Source of the DNA: Bacteroidia bacterium
GTDB taxonomy: Bacteria > Bacteroidota > Bacteroidia > B-17B0 > Aurantibacillaceae
Length of the DNA stretch: 64,000 nt
Direction of reading: 5' to 3'
Assembly: GCA_018000995.1 (NCBI GenBank)
Contig: JAGNIU010000001.1
Location: 186,001-250,000, forward strand
In this document: piece by piece, positions 17,238-25,463 of the stretch
Numbering within the stretch: position 1 is the first letter of the stretch
Layout: each line of letters begins with the position of its first letter
Made by a program: the position numbers and the translations under genes
The notes under the pieces: model-generated
Told to the model about the DNA's origin: nothing
Databases searched by the model: none
Seen by the model: the letters and a program-made list of their open reading frames with translations, nothing else

Positions 17238-19175
17238 ATGTCAGACATCATTCCATACTGCAATAGCTTAACTGAATACAAACGCTTTTTAACCCGCGAA
17301 GTTAAAATTGGTGATTTGTTAATGGGCGCACATCATCCTATTCGTATTCAAAGTATGACGACCACTGATACTATGGATACAAAAGCTACTGTTGAGCAAA
17401 GTATCCGAATGATTGATGCCGGTTGTGAATTAGTTCGCATTACTGCCCCAAGTTTAAACGAAGCCAAGAATTTAGAGGTCATTAAAAAAGAATTAAAAGC
17501 GAGAGGTTATAATACTCCAATTTGTGCCGATATACATTTCACTCCCAACGCAGCTGAATGGGCTGCGCGAGTTATAGAAAAAGTTCGAGTGAATCCGGGT
17601 AATTACGCCGACAAGAAAAAATTTGAAACTATTGATTATACAGATTCGGGTTACGAAGCTGAATTAGAAAGAATAAGAACTCGCTTCACTCCTCTTGTAA
17701 AAATTTGTAAAGAATATGGGACTGCGATGCGTATCGGAACCAATCATGGTTCATTAAGCGATAGAATTTTGAGTCGTTATGGTGATACGCCTTTAGGAAT
17801 GGTTGAAAGTGCTTTTGAGTTTTTACGCATCTGTGAAGAAAACAATTATCACAACATTGTTATTTCGATGAAAGCTAGTAACACACAAGTGATGGTTCAG
17901 GCTTATCGTTTGTTGGTTGCGAAAATGATCGAGACTAATCGTAATTATCCTTTGCATTTAGGAGTTACGGAAGCGGGTGATGGTGAAGACGGAAGAATTA
18001 AATCTGCAGTTGGTATCGGAACTTTATTAGAAGATGGTTTAGGAGATACCATTCGTGTTTCATTAACTGAAGAACCTGAATTTGAAATTCCTGTTGCGAA
18101 AATATTAGTGGACAGATATTCAAATAGAAATTCACATAAAGCTATTCCTGAAATAAAATCTACACTTCCCTACTCACCATTTGAATATTCCAGACGAAAA
18201 ACGAAAGAAGTTATAAATCTTGGTAATCATAATGTACCTCGCGTTATTGCTGATTACTCAATGAAAGAAGGCATTACAGCAGCTTCTTTGTTTGGTGTTG
18301 GATATATGTATTCAGTTCCTACTGATAAATGGAATCTAACAGACATGGCCGTGGATTATATTTATTTAGGGGATAATATTATTGATTTTGAAATTCCCGG
18401 CACATTAGGTTTAATTTATAATTCTGAAAATTGGAAATATCATAAGGATAAAGACAGAACTTATCCTTTGTTTTGTGAAGAAGAATATTTTAGAGCGGAA
18501 GAAAAATCGGAGAAATTAAATTTCGTAGCTGTTGATATTAATTCTTTAAATGAAAATTTTATTCAAAAAATTAATAAAGAAAAAAATGTTGTTTTAGTTC
18601 TCGATACCTTTAACGAACACGCTATGCCGGAATTACGACGCATGGTTATTGAATTAGAATTAAAAAAATGTTCTCTTCCAATTATTATTAAACGTAATTA
18701 CGCCAATTTAAACGAATCGCAATTTCAATTATATAGCGCTACTGATATTGGAGGATTATTGCTAGATGGTTTTGGTGATGGCATCTGGATTAAACAAAAA
18801 GATTGTGTTTCGGTTCAAATTTGCAACTCAACAGCTTTCGGAATTTTACAAGCAACAAGAACGCGTATTAGTAAAACCGAATATATTTCTTGCCCTAGTT
18901 GCGGGCGAACTTTATTTGACCTTCAAGAAACCACTCAAAAAATACGTGAACGCACCCACCATTTAAAGGGCATCAAAATTGGTATTATGGGTTGTATTGT
19001 TAATGGTCCGGGCGAAATGGCCGATGCCGATTATGGTTATGTTGGAACCGGAACTGATAAAATCTCCCTCTATAAAGGCAAAGAAGTGGTGAAAAAAAAC
19101 GTCACCAGCGAAACCGCTGTTGATGAACTCATTAATTTAATAAAGGAGCATGGCGATTGGGTAGAAAAACCTTAA
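17238..19175 (+). CDS. ispG: 4-hydroxy-3-methylbut-2-enyl-diphosphate synthase, long form
   Basis: A 645-residue enzyme of the MEP pathway that converts MEcPP to HMBPP using a 4Fe-4S cluster. The N-terminal barrel shows PIRIQSMTTTDTMDTKATVEQ, CADIHFTPN, KVRVNPGNYAD, RIGTNHGSLSDRI and GVTEAGDGEDGRIKSAVGIG. The cluster ligands are at the C-terminus: YISCPSCGRTLFD and GIMGCIVNGPGEMADADYGYVG. At 645 residues it is far longer than the E. coli enzyme (about 370) because of a large inserted domain (about 330-530) between the two parts; this long form is normal in Bacteroidota, Chlamydia and plants. It is followed after nine bases by an FAD oxidoreductase. Confidence 0.97.
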   Translation: MSDIIPYCNSLTEYKRFLTREVKIGDLLMGAHHPIRIQSMTTTDTMDTKATVEQSIRMIDAGCELVRITAPSLNEAKNLEVIKKELKARGYNTPICADIHFTPNAAEWAARVIEKVRVNPGNYADKKKFETIDYTDSGYEAELERIRTRFTPLVKICKEYGTAMRIGTNHGSLSDRILSRYGDTPLGMVESAFEFLRICEENNYHNIVISMKASNTQVMVQAYRLLVAKMIETNRNYPLHLGVTEAGDGEDGRIKSAVGIGTLLEDGLGDTIRVSLTEEPEFEIPVAKILVDRYSNRNSHKAIPEIKSTLPYSPFEYSRRKTKEVINLGNHNVPRVIADYSMKEGITAASLFGVGYMYSVPTDKWNLTDMAVDYIYLGDNIIDFEIPGTLGLIYNSENWKYHKDKDRTYPLFCEEEYFRAEEKSEKLNFVAVDINSLNENFIQKINKEKNVVLVLDTFNEHAMPELRRMVIELELKKCSLPIIIKRNYANLNESQFQLYSATDIGGLLLDGFGDGIWIKQKDCVSVQICNSTAFGILQATRTRISKTEYISCPSCGRTLFDLQETTQKIRERTHHLKGIKIGIMGCIVNGPGEMADADYGYVGTGTDKISLYKGKEVVKKNVTSETAVDELINLIKEHGDWVEKP

Positions 19176-19184
19176 TTTAGTTGT

Positions 19185-20555
19185 ATGCTTTATGATGTTA
19201 TAGTAATTGGTGGTGGACCTGCGGGCTCTTCTTCAGCAACTTATTTAAGAAAACTTGGTTTAAGTGTTTTAGTTCTGGAAAAAGAAAAATTTCCTCGCGA
19301 TCACGTTGGCGAATCACTTATACCTTTCTGCTATCACAAAATGAAGGAATTAGGTGCGCTAGATGAAATTAAAAAATTCGCCACCCTAAAACCAGGTGTT
19401 AACTTTGTTGACAATACAGGAAAACAACAATCCATCTGGTGTTTTAAAAATGTGATTGCTGATGAGAGCCATATGTCATTTCACAGTTTACGCGCTCCTT
19501 TTGATAACGCACTTTTAAGAAATTCAGAAAAACATGGCGCAACTGTATTGGAAGAGCATCATGTTAAAAATGTAATTCTCGACGCTCCCGATAATTTAGT
19601 TACCGTTGAAACAGAAGATTCACAAAAAAACAAACACACATTTACAGGGAAATTTTTAATTGATGGTAGCGGGCAAGGTAGTTTTCTGGCAAAAAAATTT
19701 AATAGTAAAAAAGTTTATAAAGGATTAGACCGCACCGCATTTTTTTGTCATTGGTTAAATAACACTTACGACCTCCCACTAAATGAAGGTTTAATAAAAA
19801 TTATTTATTTAGGTGGTGAAAAGCAAGGCTGGCTATGGGTTATTCCTGTTGGGCCCGACCATTTAAGTGTTGGTGTAAGTCTTAATAATTCATACGTAAA
19901 AGAACAAAAGAAAAAAATTTGTGAAACGAATTCAAACGACTGGCACACCGAACTTTATTTGAATGAAGTAAAAGAAGCCATAGCTTTAAATCCCATTTTA
20001 AAAAATGCGAAATTAGAACACGACGTTCTCACTATTGGTGATTACTCGTATTACAACGAAAAAAAGTTCGGAAAAAACTATGCAATGATTGGAGATTCAG
20101 GCGCGTTTTTAGATCCCATTTTTTCTAGTGGCATTTATGTGGCGTTTGAATCGGCTAACATTGTAAGTAAGGCAATTGCTAAAGGATTTAAAGCACCTGA
20201 AGCGATGGAGCAACATTTAGGTGAAGCTTATAAGCAAATTGATGGCGCGTACGCTCTGCTGGAAAAATTTATCCGTCTGTTTTATACTCCCGATGTAGTG
20301 AATTTTGCACATATGGGCTCATCCTCAAAAATTGAGTACGAAAGTTTTAAAAATGCTTACAATATTTTTCATTACCTCTTATCCGGCGATTTTTTTAACA
20401 ATTACGAGCATTATTCGGCTTTTTTAGATCAAATCAGCTCCGAAAAAACATTTCACAAGTACATTAATCTTACCCGAAGCCAGCATAACGAATTAATATC
20501 GCCTGAGTCGTGCGGTCATAGCTTTGAAAGTATTTACGGGCACCTCATAAAATAG
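19185..20555 (+). CDS. FAD-dependent oxidoreductase, tryptophan halogenase-like family
   Basis: A 456-residue flavoprotein. The N-terminal Rossmann motif is VIGGGPAGSSSATYLRKLGLSVLVLEK, followed by FPRDHVGESLIP, which is characteristic of the halogenase/geranylgeranyl reductase-like group; a second FAD motif is GKNYAMIGDSGAFLDPIFSSG. The lysine and the WxWxIP motif of true flavin halogenases are replaced by WLWVIPVGPDHLSVG, so halogenation itself is not shown. Members of the group act on isoprenoids, aromatic acids or halogenated substrates. It lies nine bases after ispG, which favours an isoprenoid-related role, but it also precedes the paa operon. Substrate undetermined. Confidence 0.75.
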   Translation: MLYDVIVIGGGPAGSSSATYLRKLGLSVLVLEKEKFPRDHVGESLIPFCYHKMKELGALDEIKKFATLKPGVNFVDNTGKQQSIWCFKNVIADESHMSFHSLRAPFDNALLRNSEKHGATVLEEHHVKNVILDAPDNLVTVETEDSQKNKHTFTGKFLIDGSGQGSFLAKKFNSKKVYKGLDRTAFFCHWLNNTYDLPLNEGLIKIIYLGGEKQGWLWVIPVGPDHLSVGVSLNNSYVKEQKKKICETNSNDWHTELYLNEVKEAIALNPILKNAKLEHDVLTIGDYSYYNEKKFGKNYAMIGDSGAFLDPIFSSGIYVAFESANIVSKAIAKGFKAPEAMEQHLGEAYKQIDGAYALLEKFIRLFYTPDVVNFAHMGSSSKIEYESFKNAYNIFHYLLSGDFFNNYEHYSAFLDQISSEKTFHKYINLTRSQHNELISPESCGHSFESIYGHLIK

Positions 20556-20578
20556 CCTAAAACCCTCCTTTTTCGTTC

Positions 20579-20609
20579 TTGTTTTAACCCTCCTTTTGGC
20601 TTAAATTTG
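20579..20609 (+). promoter_or_regulatory. Putative promoter of the paa operon
   Basis: TTG at 20579-20581 and TAAATTTG at 20602-20609 (exact fit to TAnnTTTG) are separated by 20 bases, as expected for Bacteroidota sigma-70-type promoters. A 12-base direct repeat (AACCCTCCTTTT at 20561-20572 and 20586-20597) spans the same region and could bind a regulator. Confidence 0.55.
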
Positions 20610-20638
20610 CTACATTGTACTCTAGTTTTTTACAGAAC

Positions 20639-21580
20639 ATGGAAAATAAAAATTTTGAAGATGTTTTTGAAGCCAAATTGGCCAAAAACGAAATGGTGGA
20701 ACCTAAAGATTGGATGCCGGAAAATTACCGCAAACATCTTATCCGCCAAATATCACAACATGCCCATTCAGAAATTGTAGGGATGTTACCGGAAGGTAAT
20801 TGGATTACCCGCGCCCCAAGCTTACGTGCTAAAAAAGTTCTTTTAGCAAAAGTGCAAGACGAAGGCGGACACGGATTATATCTATATACAGCCGCAGAAA
20901 CTTTAGGGATTAGCCGCGATGAATTATTAAATGCATTACATACCGGTAAAGCAAAATACTCTTCTATTTTTAATTACCCTACTCTTACTTGGGCTGATAT
21001 TGGAGCAATTGGTTGGTTAGTAGATGGTGCTGCTATCATGAATCAAGTAATGTTACAGCGTACATCTTACGGTCCGTATGCAAGGGCAATGGTGCGTATT
21101 TGTAAAGAAGAAAGTTTTCATCAACGTCAAGGTTACGAAATCATGACTCACTTATCATTCGGAACTAAAGAACAAAAAGAAATGGCGCAGGATGCATTGA
21201 ACCGTTGGTGGTTTCCTACGCTTATGATGTTTGGACCACCGGATTCTGAATCCCCGAATAGCGAAAACGCCATTAAGTGGAGAATTAAACGTGAGACTAA
21301 CGATCAATTACGTCAGCGTTTTGTTAATCAAACTATAAAGCAAATTGAATATTTAGGATTAACACTTCCGGATAAAAATTTAAAATGGAACGAAGCTAAA
21401 CAAGGTTACGATTACAGCGAGCCGAATTGGGTGGAGTTTAAAAATGTTATTAGCGGAAACGGACCTTGTAACAAAGAACGTTTAGCAGCAAGAAACGCTT
21501 CTCACAAAAATGGTGAGTGGGTTCGCGCAGCAGCAATGGCATACGCAAAAAAACATGCTGAACCTTTTATGGCAGCTTAA
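20639..21580 (+). CDS. paaA: 1,2-phenylacetyl-CoA epoxidase subunit A
   Basis: The catalytic subunit of the multicomponent phenylacetyl-CoA epoxidase, 313 residues from the ATG at 20639; an upstream in-frame TTG (20615) falls only six bases after the -7 box and is unlikely to be used. The di-iron carboxylate ligand sites are readable: [28 protein letters not shown] and [17 protein letters not shown], the last with the typical ExxH. The enzyme adds oxygen to the ring of phenylacetyl-CoA. Downstream are B and C, then D after two inserted genes. The gap to paaB (86 bases) contains an AT-rich inverted repeat. Confidence 0.96.
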   Translation: MENKNFEDVFEAKLAKNEMVEPKDWMPENYRKHLIRQISQHAHSEIVGMLPEGNWITRAPSLRAKKVLLAKVQDEGGHGLYLYTAAETLGISRDELLNALHTGKAKYSSIFNYPTLTWADIGAIGWLVDGAAIMNQVMLQRTSYGPYARAMVRICKEESFHQRQGYEIMTHLSFGTKEQKEMAQDALNRWWFPTLMMFGPPDSESPNSENAIKWRIKRETNDQLRQRFVNQTIKQIEYLGLTLPDKNLKWNEAKQGYDYSEPNWVEFKNVISGNGPCNKERLAARNASHKNGEWVRAAAMAYAKKHAEPFMAA

Positions 21581-21600
21581 AAAATTGTTGATTTACTGAA

Positions 21601-21642
21601 TTTTTGAATTCTAGAATGTCTCTAAAATCAAAAATTCAAAAA
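21601..21642. repeat. AT-rich inverted repeat between paaA and paaB
   Basis: TTTTTGAATT (21601-21610) and AATTCAAAAA (21633-21642) are perfect inverted repeats with a 22-base loop, inside the only sizable gap of the operon. It could be a stem-loop that adjusts expression of paaA against the downstream genes or an RNA-processing site. The low GC content makes chance possible. Confidence 0.4.
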
Positions 21643-21666
21643 ATATAAAATTCTAAAATTAAAATA

Positions 21667-21954
21667 ATGAGCGATTCACAAGGACCAATTTGGGAAGTGT
21701 TTGTACAAAAAAAAGCAGGACAACCCTACGTACACTGCGGAAGTCTGCATGCATTTGACAGAGAGATGGCGTTACAAAACGCACGCGATTTATATACTCG
21801 CCGTAACGAAGGCATGGCGCTTTGGGTAGTACCATCAGCAGCAATTACTGCAAGTAGCCCTGAAGATATCGGTTCCTTTTTTGAACCGGCTGATGACAAA
21901 GTTTATCGTCACCCAACATTTTATCAAATTCCCGATGCAATCGGACACATGTAA
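21667..21954 (+). CDS. paaB: 1,2-phenylacetyl-CoA epoxidase subunit B
   Basis: A 95-residue subunit of the epoxidase complex; PaaB has no catalytic site and bridges the PaaA-PaaC units. Recognisable family blocks are WEVFVQKKAGQPYVHCGSLHAFDREMALQNARDLYTRRNEGMALWVV and YRHPTFYQIPDAIGHM at the end. Length is normal for PaaB. paaC starts three bases after the stop codon. Confidence 0.95.
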   Translation: MSDSQGPIWEVFVQKKAGQPYVHCGSLHAFDREMALQNARDLYTRRNEGMALWVVPSAAITASSPEDIGSFFEPADDKVYRHPTFYQIPDAIGHM

Positions 21955-21957
21955 TTT

Positions 21958-22707
21958 ATGAATCCATTATTTACATACACCTTACGTTTAGCAGATAATG
22001 CTTTAGTACTTGGTCAAAGATTAAGTGAGTGGACTGGTCATGGTCCTTTTTTAGAAGAAGATTTAGCATTAACTAATATTGCCTTAGATACATTTGGAAC
22101 CGCTACTTCTTTATTGGAATACGCAGCGCTAGTTGAAAATAAAAATAGAGATGCTGATGCATTAGCTTACAGAAGAAGCGAACGTGATTTCTGTAATGTT
22201 TTATTAGTTGAACAAAATAATGGCGATTACGCAAAGACAATTTTACGTCAGAGCTGTATTGATGCTTACAACATTTTATTATATACCGAATTAGCAAAAA
22301 GTAAAGACGAAACTTTAGCAGGTATTTCTCAAAAAGCAATTAAAGAAGTAACTTACCATTTTCGTCACACCTCTTCATGGGTGATTCGTTTTGGTGATGG
22401 TACTGAAGAGAGTCATAACAAAATTCAAGAGGCCTTAAATGAGTTATGGCGTTTTACAGGAGAGTTATTTGAGCAAGATGAAGTTGAAGAGACTTTAATT
22501 AAGCAAGGCATTGCTGTTGATGTAAATGCATTTCAAGCGAAATGGGAAAAACAAATGGAAGAGTTGTTTACTAAAGCTACTCTTAAAAAACCGGAAACTG
22601 TATTTATGCAAACTGGCGGAAGAAAAGGATTACACACCGAACATTTAGGTTATATGCTTTCAGAAATGCAAACTTTACCAAGGATGTTGCCGGATGCTAA
22701 GTGGTAA
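21958..22707 (+). CDS. paaC: 1,2-phenylacetyl-CoA epoxidase subunit C
   Basis: A 249-residue structural subunit, a ferritin-like helical protein related to PaaA but without a complete di-iron site. Landmarks are RLADNALVLGQRLSEWTGHGPFLEEDLAL, NIALDTFGTATSLLEYA, RSERDFCNVLLVEQNNGDYA, EVTYHFRHTSSWVIRFGDGTEESH and GGRKGLHTEHLGYMLSEMQ. It pairs with PaaA in the core of the complex. In this genome the operon does not continue directly to paaD: a small membrane-peptide gene and a SpoIIE-type phosphatase follow after 70 bases. Confidence 0.95.
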   Translation: MNPLFTYTLRLADNALVLGQRLSEWTGHGPFLEEDLALTNIALDTFGTATSLLEYAALVENKNRDADALAYRRSERDFCNVLLVEQNNGDYAKTILRQSCIDAYNILLYTELAKSKDETLAGISQKAIKEVTYHFRHTSSWVIRFGDGTEESHNKIQEALNELWRFTGELFEQDEVEETLIKQGIAVDVNAFQAKWEKQMEELFTKATLKKPETVFMQTGGRKGLHTEHLGYMLSEMQTLPRMLPDAKW

Positions 22708-22777
22708 ATTAATTTGGCGATTTGATAATTTGTCAATTGCTCTTCGATAAAAAAATCTAGAATCAATTTGAGGGGAT

Positions 22778-22885
22778 ATGAGCTTAAAAGAAAATTGGAA
22801 AAAATTATCTCCCTACTTCGTTGACATTTGGCAATACTTAGTCATCATTGTAATTATGATTATTGCCGCTATTTTTATTCTATAA
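22778..22885 (+). CDS. 35-residue single-helix membrane peptide
   Basis: A short reading frame of 35 codons with an ATG at 22778, preceded at a proper distance by a purine-rich GAGGGG, an unusually good Shine-Dalgarno-like site for this phylum. The peptide is MSLKENWKKL followed by SPYFVDIWQY and then a hydrophobic tail of about 16 residues (LVIIVIMIIAAIFIL), so one helix with a basic N-terminus inside the cell. Its TAA stop is followed without any gap by the ATG of the SpoIIE-type phosphatase, which points to coupled translation. I do not recognise a family. It may be a membrane anchor or regulator for its neighbour. Confidence 0.6.
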   Translation: MSLKENWKKLSPYFVDIWQYLVIIVIMIIAAIFIL

Positions 22886-24943
22886 ATGCATTTAAGATTA
22901 CGCATATTTGTTTTTCTGATTTGCACTTCGCTTAGTGGTTTGTTGTATTCACAAAAAACAAATGACACAGTAGCCATCAACACAATTATAAAATTAACCG
23001 ATCAGCTTCTTGAAAGAAAAGTGGATTCAGCGTTCTTCACTATACAATCCACACTTCAGTCGTCTTATAAAAGTAAATACGTTTACGGTTACGCAAAGTC
23101 GAACATGCAGTTGATGCGTTACTATATGCTAAAGGGACAAGACGACTCTGCTACTTACACTTCAAATAAAGCCATCAAATATGCGCGCATTAGCAAAGAT
23201 ACTTCGCTTATCATTAGTGCTTATCTAATGACCTCTCGTGCTTATAGTTCTTCTTCACAATATACCAAGGCAATTGAATATTGTTTGATTGCGCAAAAAT
23301 ATGCTGATCATAAAAAAAACGCAAAATTTCAAATAAAAATCAATCACGATCTCGGTTACATTTATAGTAACATGCATTTAAACGCAAAAGCAATTACGTA
23401 TTATAAAAACGGACTCAAGCTAAGCGAAGAAGCAAAAGATACTTTTAATTTTGCCAATATTTCAGCCAGATTAGGAGGTGAATTTGATATTACGTTTCAA
23501 TACGATTCTGCACTTAAATACAATCAGCAATCTTTAAAATATTTTACGCTTATAAAACACAAGCGTGGCATTGGTGTAAGTTTAGTTAATTTGGCCTCTA
23601 ATTATAAAGGTTTGGAATTATATGATAAAGCTATTCAAACCAATCTTGAAGCAATTAAAATCAGAACAGAATTAGGAGATAATTACGCTTTAACTATTTT
23701 AAAAAGCAATTTAGCCGCATGTTATACGAAAAAATGTGATTATAAAAATGCCTTGATCGCAGCTAAAGAAGCTGAAGTGTTGTGTAGAGAACAAAATGAC
23801 TTATCGTTGTCACTTGAAGTATATAATCAGTTGTATGTAATTTATTATAATACGAATGACTACGAAAATGGGATCAAATACGCTAATAAATATATCACCC
23901 TCAAAGATTCTATTTTCGAGGCTTCTAACGTTCAATCCTTAACCGAATTGCAAACTAAATATGAAACAGATAAAAAAGAAAGAGAAATAGAATTGTTACA
24001 ATTAGAAAAGAAAAGTGCCGACGAAAAAGCCTCAGCAGAAAGCACGCGCCGTAATCTTATTTTGTTTTCGGTTAGCATCATTACCCTTTTAATTACTGGT
24101 TTCTCTATTATGCTTTTCAGAAGGTTCAGAGAATCGAACAAACAGAAAAACATTATTCAACTTCAAAAACACATCGTAGATTCAAAAAACAAAGAAATTA
24201 TTGATAGTATTAATTACGCACAAACTATTCAGGAAGCTTTAATCCCTGAAGAAAATGAAATTAAACAGCATGTTAAGGATGCCTTTGTAATATTTAAACC
24301 AAAGGATATTGTAAGTGGTGATTTCTATTGGCAAGCTGCAACAAAAAATTATTATTTCATTGCTGTAGCAGATTGTACCGGTCATGGTGTGCCGGGCGCT
24401 TTTATGAGTATGATGGGGATTTCGTTTTTAAATGAAATTATTAATGAGAAAAACGTTTATGATACGGACAAAATTTTAGATTTGTTAAGAGAAAGAGTTA
24501 TCAATAGCTTAAATAAAAGCGGCGGAAAAGACAAACGCGACGGGATGGATATGGTAATTCTAAGAATAGATTTAAAAGAAAATAAAGTAATGTTTAGTGG
24601 CGCCAATAATTCTGTTTATCACCAATCAGGCGGAACTTTAAACGAAATGAAAGGTGATAAAGCACCTGTAGGTTTATATCATAACGAATTAATTCCATAC
24701 ACATCTGCCACTTTCACAATTAAAAAAAGAGACCGCCTTTTTGCAACAACAGATGGTTTACCTGATCAGTTTGGTGGACCAAAAGGAAAAAAATTAATGT
24801 ATAAAGCATTTGAGGCTTTATTAATCGCCAACCAAACCAATTCACTTTCCGGACTTAAACAAGCTATGATCAGTGATTTTGATAGTTGGCAAGGCGTTAA
24901 CGAACAAGTGGATGACATAACAGTTATAGGAATAGAAATTTAA
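22886..24943 (+). CDS. TPR-containing membrane PP2C (SpoIIE-type) phosphatase
   Basis: A 685-residue sensor. After a signal-like N-terminal segment (residues 5-20) comes a periplasmic-side TPR array (about 40-345; for example KAIEYCLIAQKYADH, AITYYKNGLKLSEEAKD, KAIQTNLEAIKIRTELGD), a coiled coil (about 350-390), a membrane helix (about 392-412) and a second coiled coil. The cytosolic C-terminus (about 440-685) is a PP2C/SpoIIE domain with metal-binding aspartates in IVSGDFYW, ADCTGHGVPGAFMS, RDGMDMVIL and FATTDGLPDQFGGP. Such proteins dephosphorylate serine on anti-sigma-factor antagonists. It starts flush with the 35-residue peptide and ends with a one-base overlap with paaD (TAATG), so it is built into the paa operon. 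Its partner is not visible here. Confidence 0.88.
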   Translation: MHLRLRIFVFLICTSLSGLLYSQKTNDTVAINTIIKLTDQLLERKVDSAFFTIQSTLQSSYKSKYVYGYAKSNMQLMRYYMLKGQDDSATYTSNKAIKYARISKDTSLIISAYLMTSRAYSSSSQYTKAIEYCLIAQKYADHKKNAKFQIKINHDLGYIYSNMHLNAKAITYYKNGLKLSEEAKDTFNFANISARLGGEFDITFQYDSALKYNQQSLKYFTLIKHKRGIGVSLVNLASNYKGLELYDKAIQTNLEAIKIRTELGDNYALTILKSNLAACYTKKCDYKNALIAAKEAEVLCREQNDLSLSLEVYNQLYVIYYNTNDYENGIKYANKYITLKDSIFEASNVQSLTELQTKYETDKKEREIELLQLEKKSADEKASAESTRRNLILFSVSIITLLITGFSIMLFRRFRESNKQKNIIQLQKHIVDSKNKEIIDSINYAQTIQEALIPEENEIKQHVKDAFVIFKPKDIVSGDFYWQAATKNYYFIAVADCTGHGVPGAFMSMMGISFLNEIINEKNVYDTDKILDLLRERVINSLNKSGGKDKRDGMDMVILRIDLKENKVMFSGANNSVYHQSGGTLNEMKGDKAPVGLYHNELIPYTSATFTIKKRDRLFATTDGLPDQFGGPKGKKLMYKAFEALLIANQTNSLSGLKQAMISDFDSWQGVNEQVDDITVIGIEI

Positions 24944-25428
24944 TGCTTAGCAAAGAAAAAATAAAAGAACTCATCTCAGTTATTCCCGATCCGGAAATTC
25001 CTGTAATAACTATTGCAGAACTTGGCGTTATCCGTGATGTTATTGTTGAAGGTGAAAATGTAGAAATAAAAATTACACCAACGTATAGTGGTTGTCCCGC
25101 CATGAAACAAATGGAAGACGACATCCGCTCTACTCTTCTTCAAAACGGAATTAAAAATCTTAAAGTCACGTTGGTTTATTCTCCGGCGTGGACTACAGAT
25201 TGGATTCCTGAAGAAGCTCGTGAAAAATTACGTGTTTATGGTATTGCACCTCCTGAAAAAACAACTGAAGATAAATCTTGGTTAACCGGAAAAAGTAAAA
25301 TTGTTTTATGTCCGCGCTGTAAATCTCAAAACACAAAACTAATTTCTCAATTCGGAAGCACGGCATGTAAAGCTCTTTATCAGTGTCAAGATTGCTTAGA
25401 GCCTTTTGATTATTTTAAGTGTATTTAA
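24943..25428 (+). CDS. paaD: 1,2-phenylacetyl-CoA epoxidase subunit D
   Basis: A 161-residue protein of the DUF59/MIP18 group, thought to help in iron-sulfur cluster delivery for the epoxidase complex. The DUF59 part shows IPDPEIPVITIAELGVIRDV and TPTYSGCPAMKQMEDDI; the C-terminal extension specific to PaaD carries four cysteines in CPRCKSQ and YQCQDCLEPF, a metal-binding knuckle. It overlaps the phosphatase gene by one base. paaE, the reductase that normally completes the set, is not in this window: the operon stops at a terminator right after this gene. Confidence 0.94.
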   Translation: MLSKEKIKELISVIPDPEIPVITIAELGVIRDVIVEGENVEIKITPTYSGCPAMKQMEDDIRSTLLQNGIKNLKVTLVYSPAWTTDWIPEEAREKLRVYGIAPPEKTTEDKSWLTGKSKIVLCPRCKSQNTKLISQFGSTACKALYQCQDCLEPFDYFKCI

Positions 25429-25463
25429 TCCGCTGGATTGGACACCCAACGGATTAATTTTTT
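25425..25463 (+). terminator. Rho-independent terminator after paaD
   Basis: TTAATCCG (25425-25432) pairs with CGGATTAA (25450-25457); inside, TTGG (25438-25441) and CCAA (25446-25449) close a second helix with an ACAC loop. A TTTTTT run follows at once. The paaD stop codon lies inside the 5' arm, and the convergent T9SS gene ends next to it. Confidence 0.8.

Noticed and set aside
19185-20555. A true flavin-dependent halogenase
   Set aside because: The WxWxIP motif and catalytic lysine expected in halogenases were not found in the usual form, so only the broader family is claimed.
20561-20597. A short direct repeat (AACCCTCCTTTT twice) as a mobile-element target duplication
   Set aside because: The copies are only 25 bases apart with no element between them; it is noted only as a possible operator.
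20615-20638. A TTG start eight codons before the paaA ATG
   Set aside because: It falls six bases after the -7 box and gives residues that are not part of PaaA.
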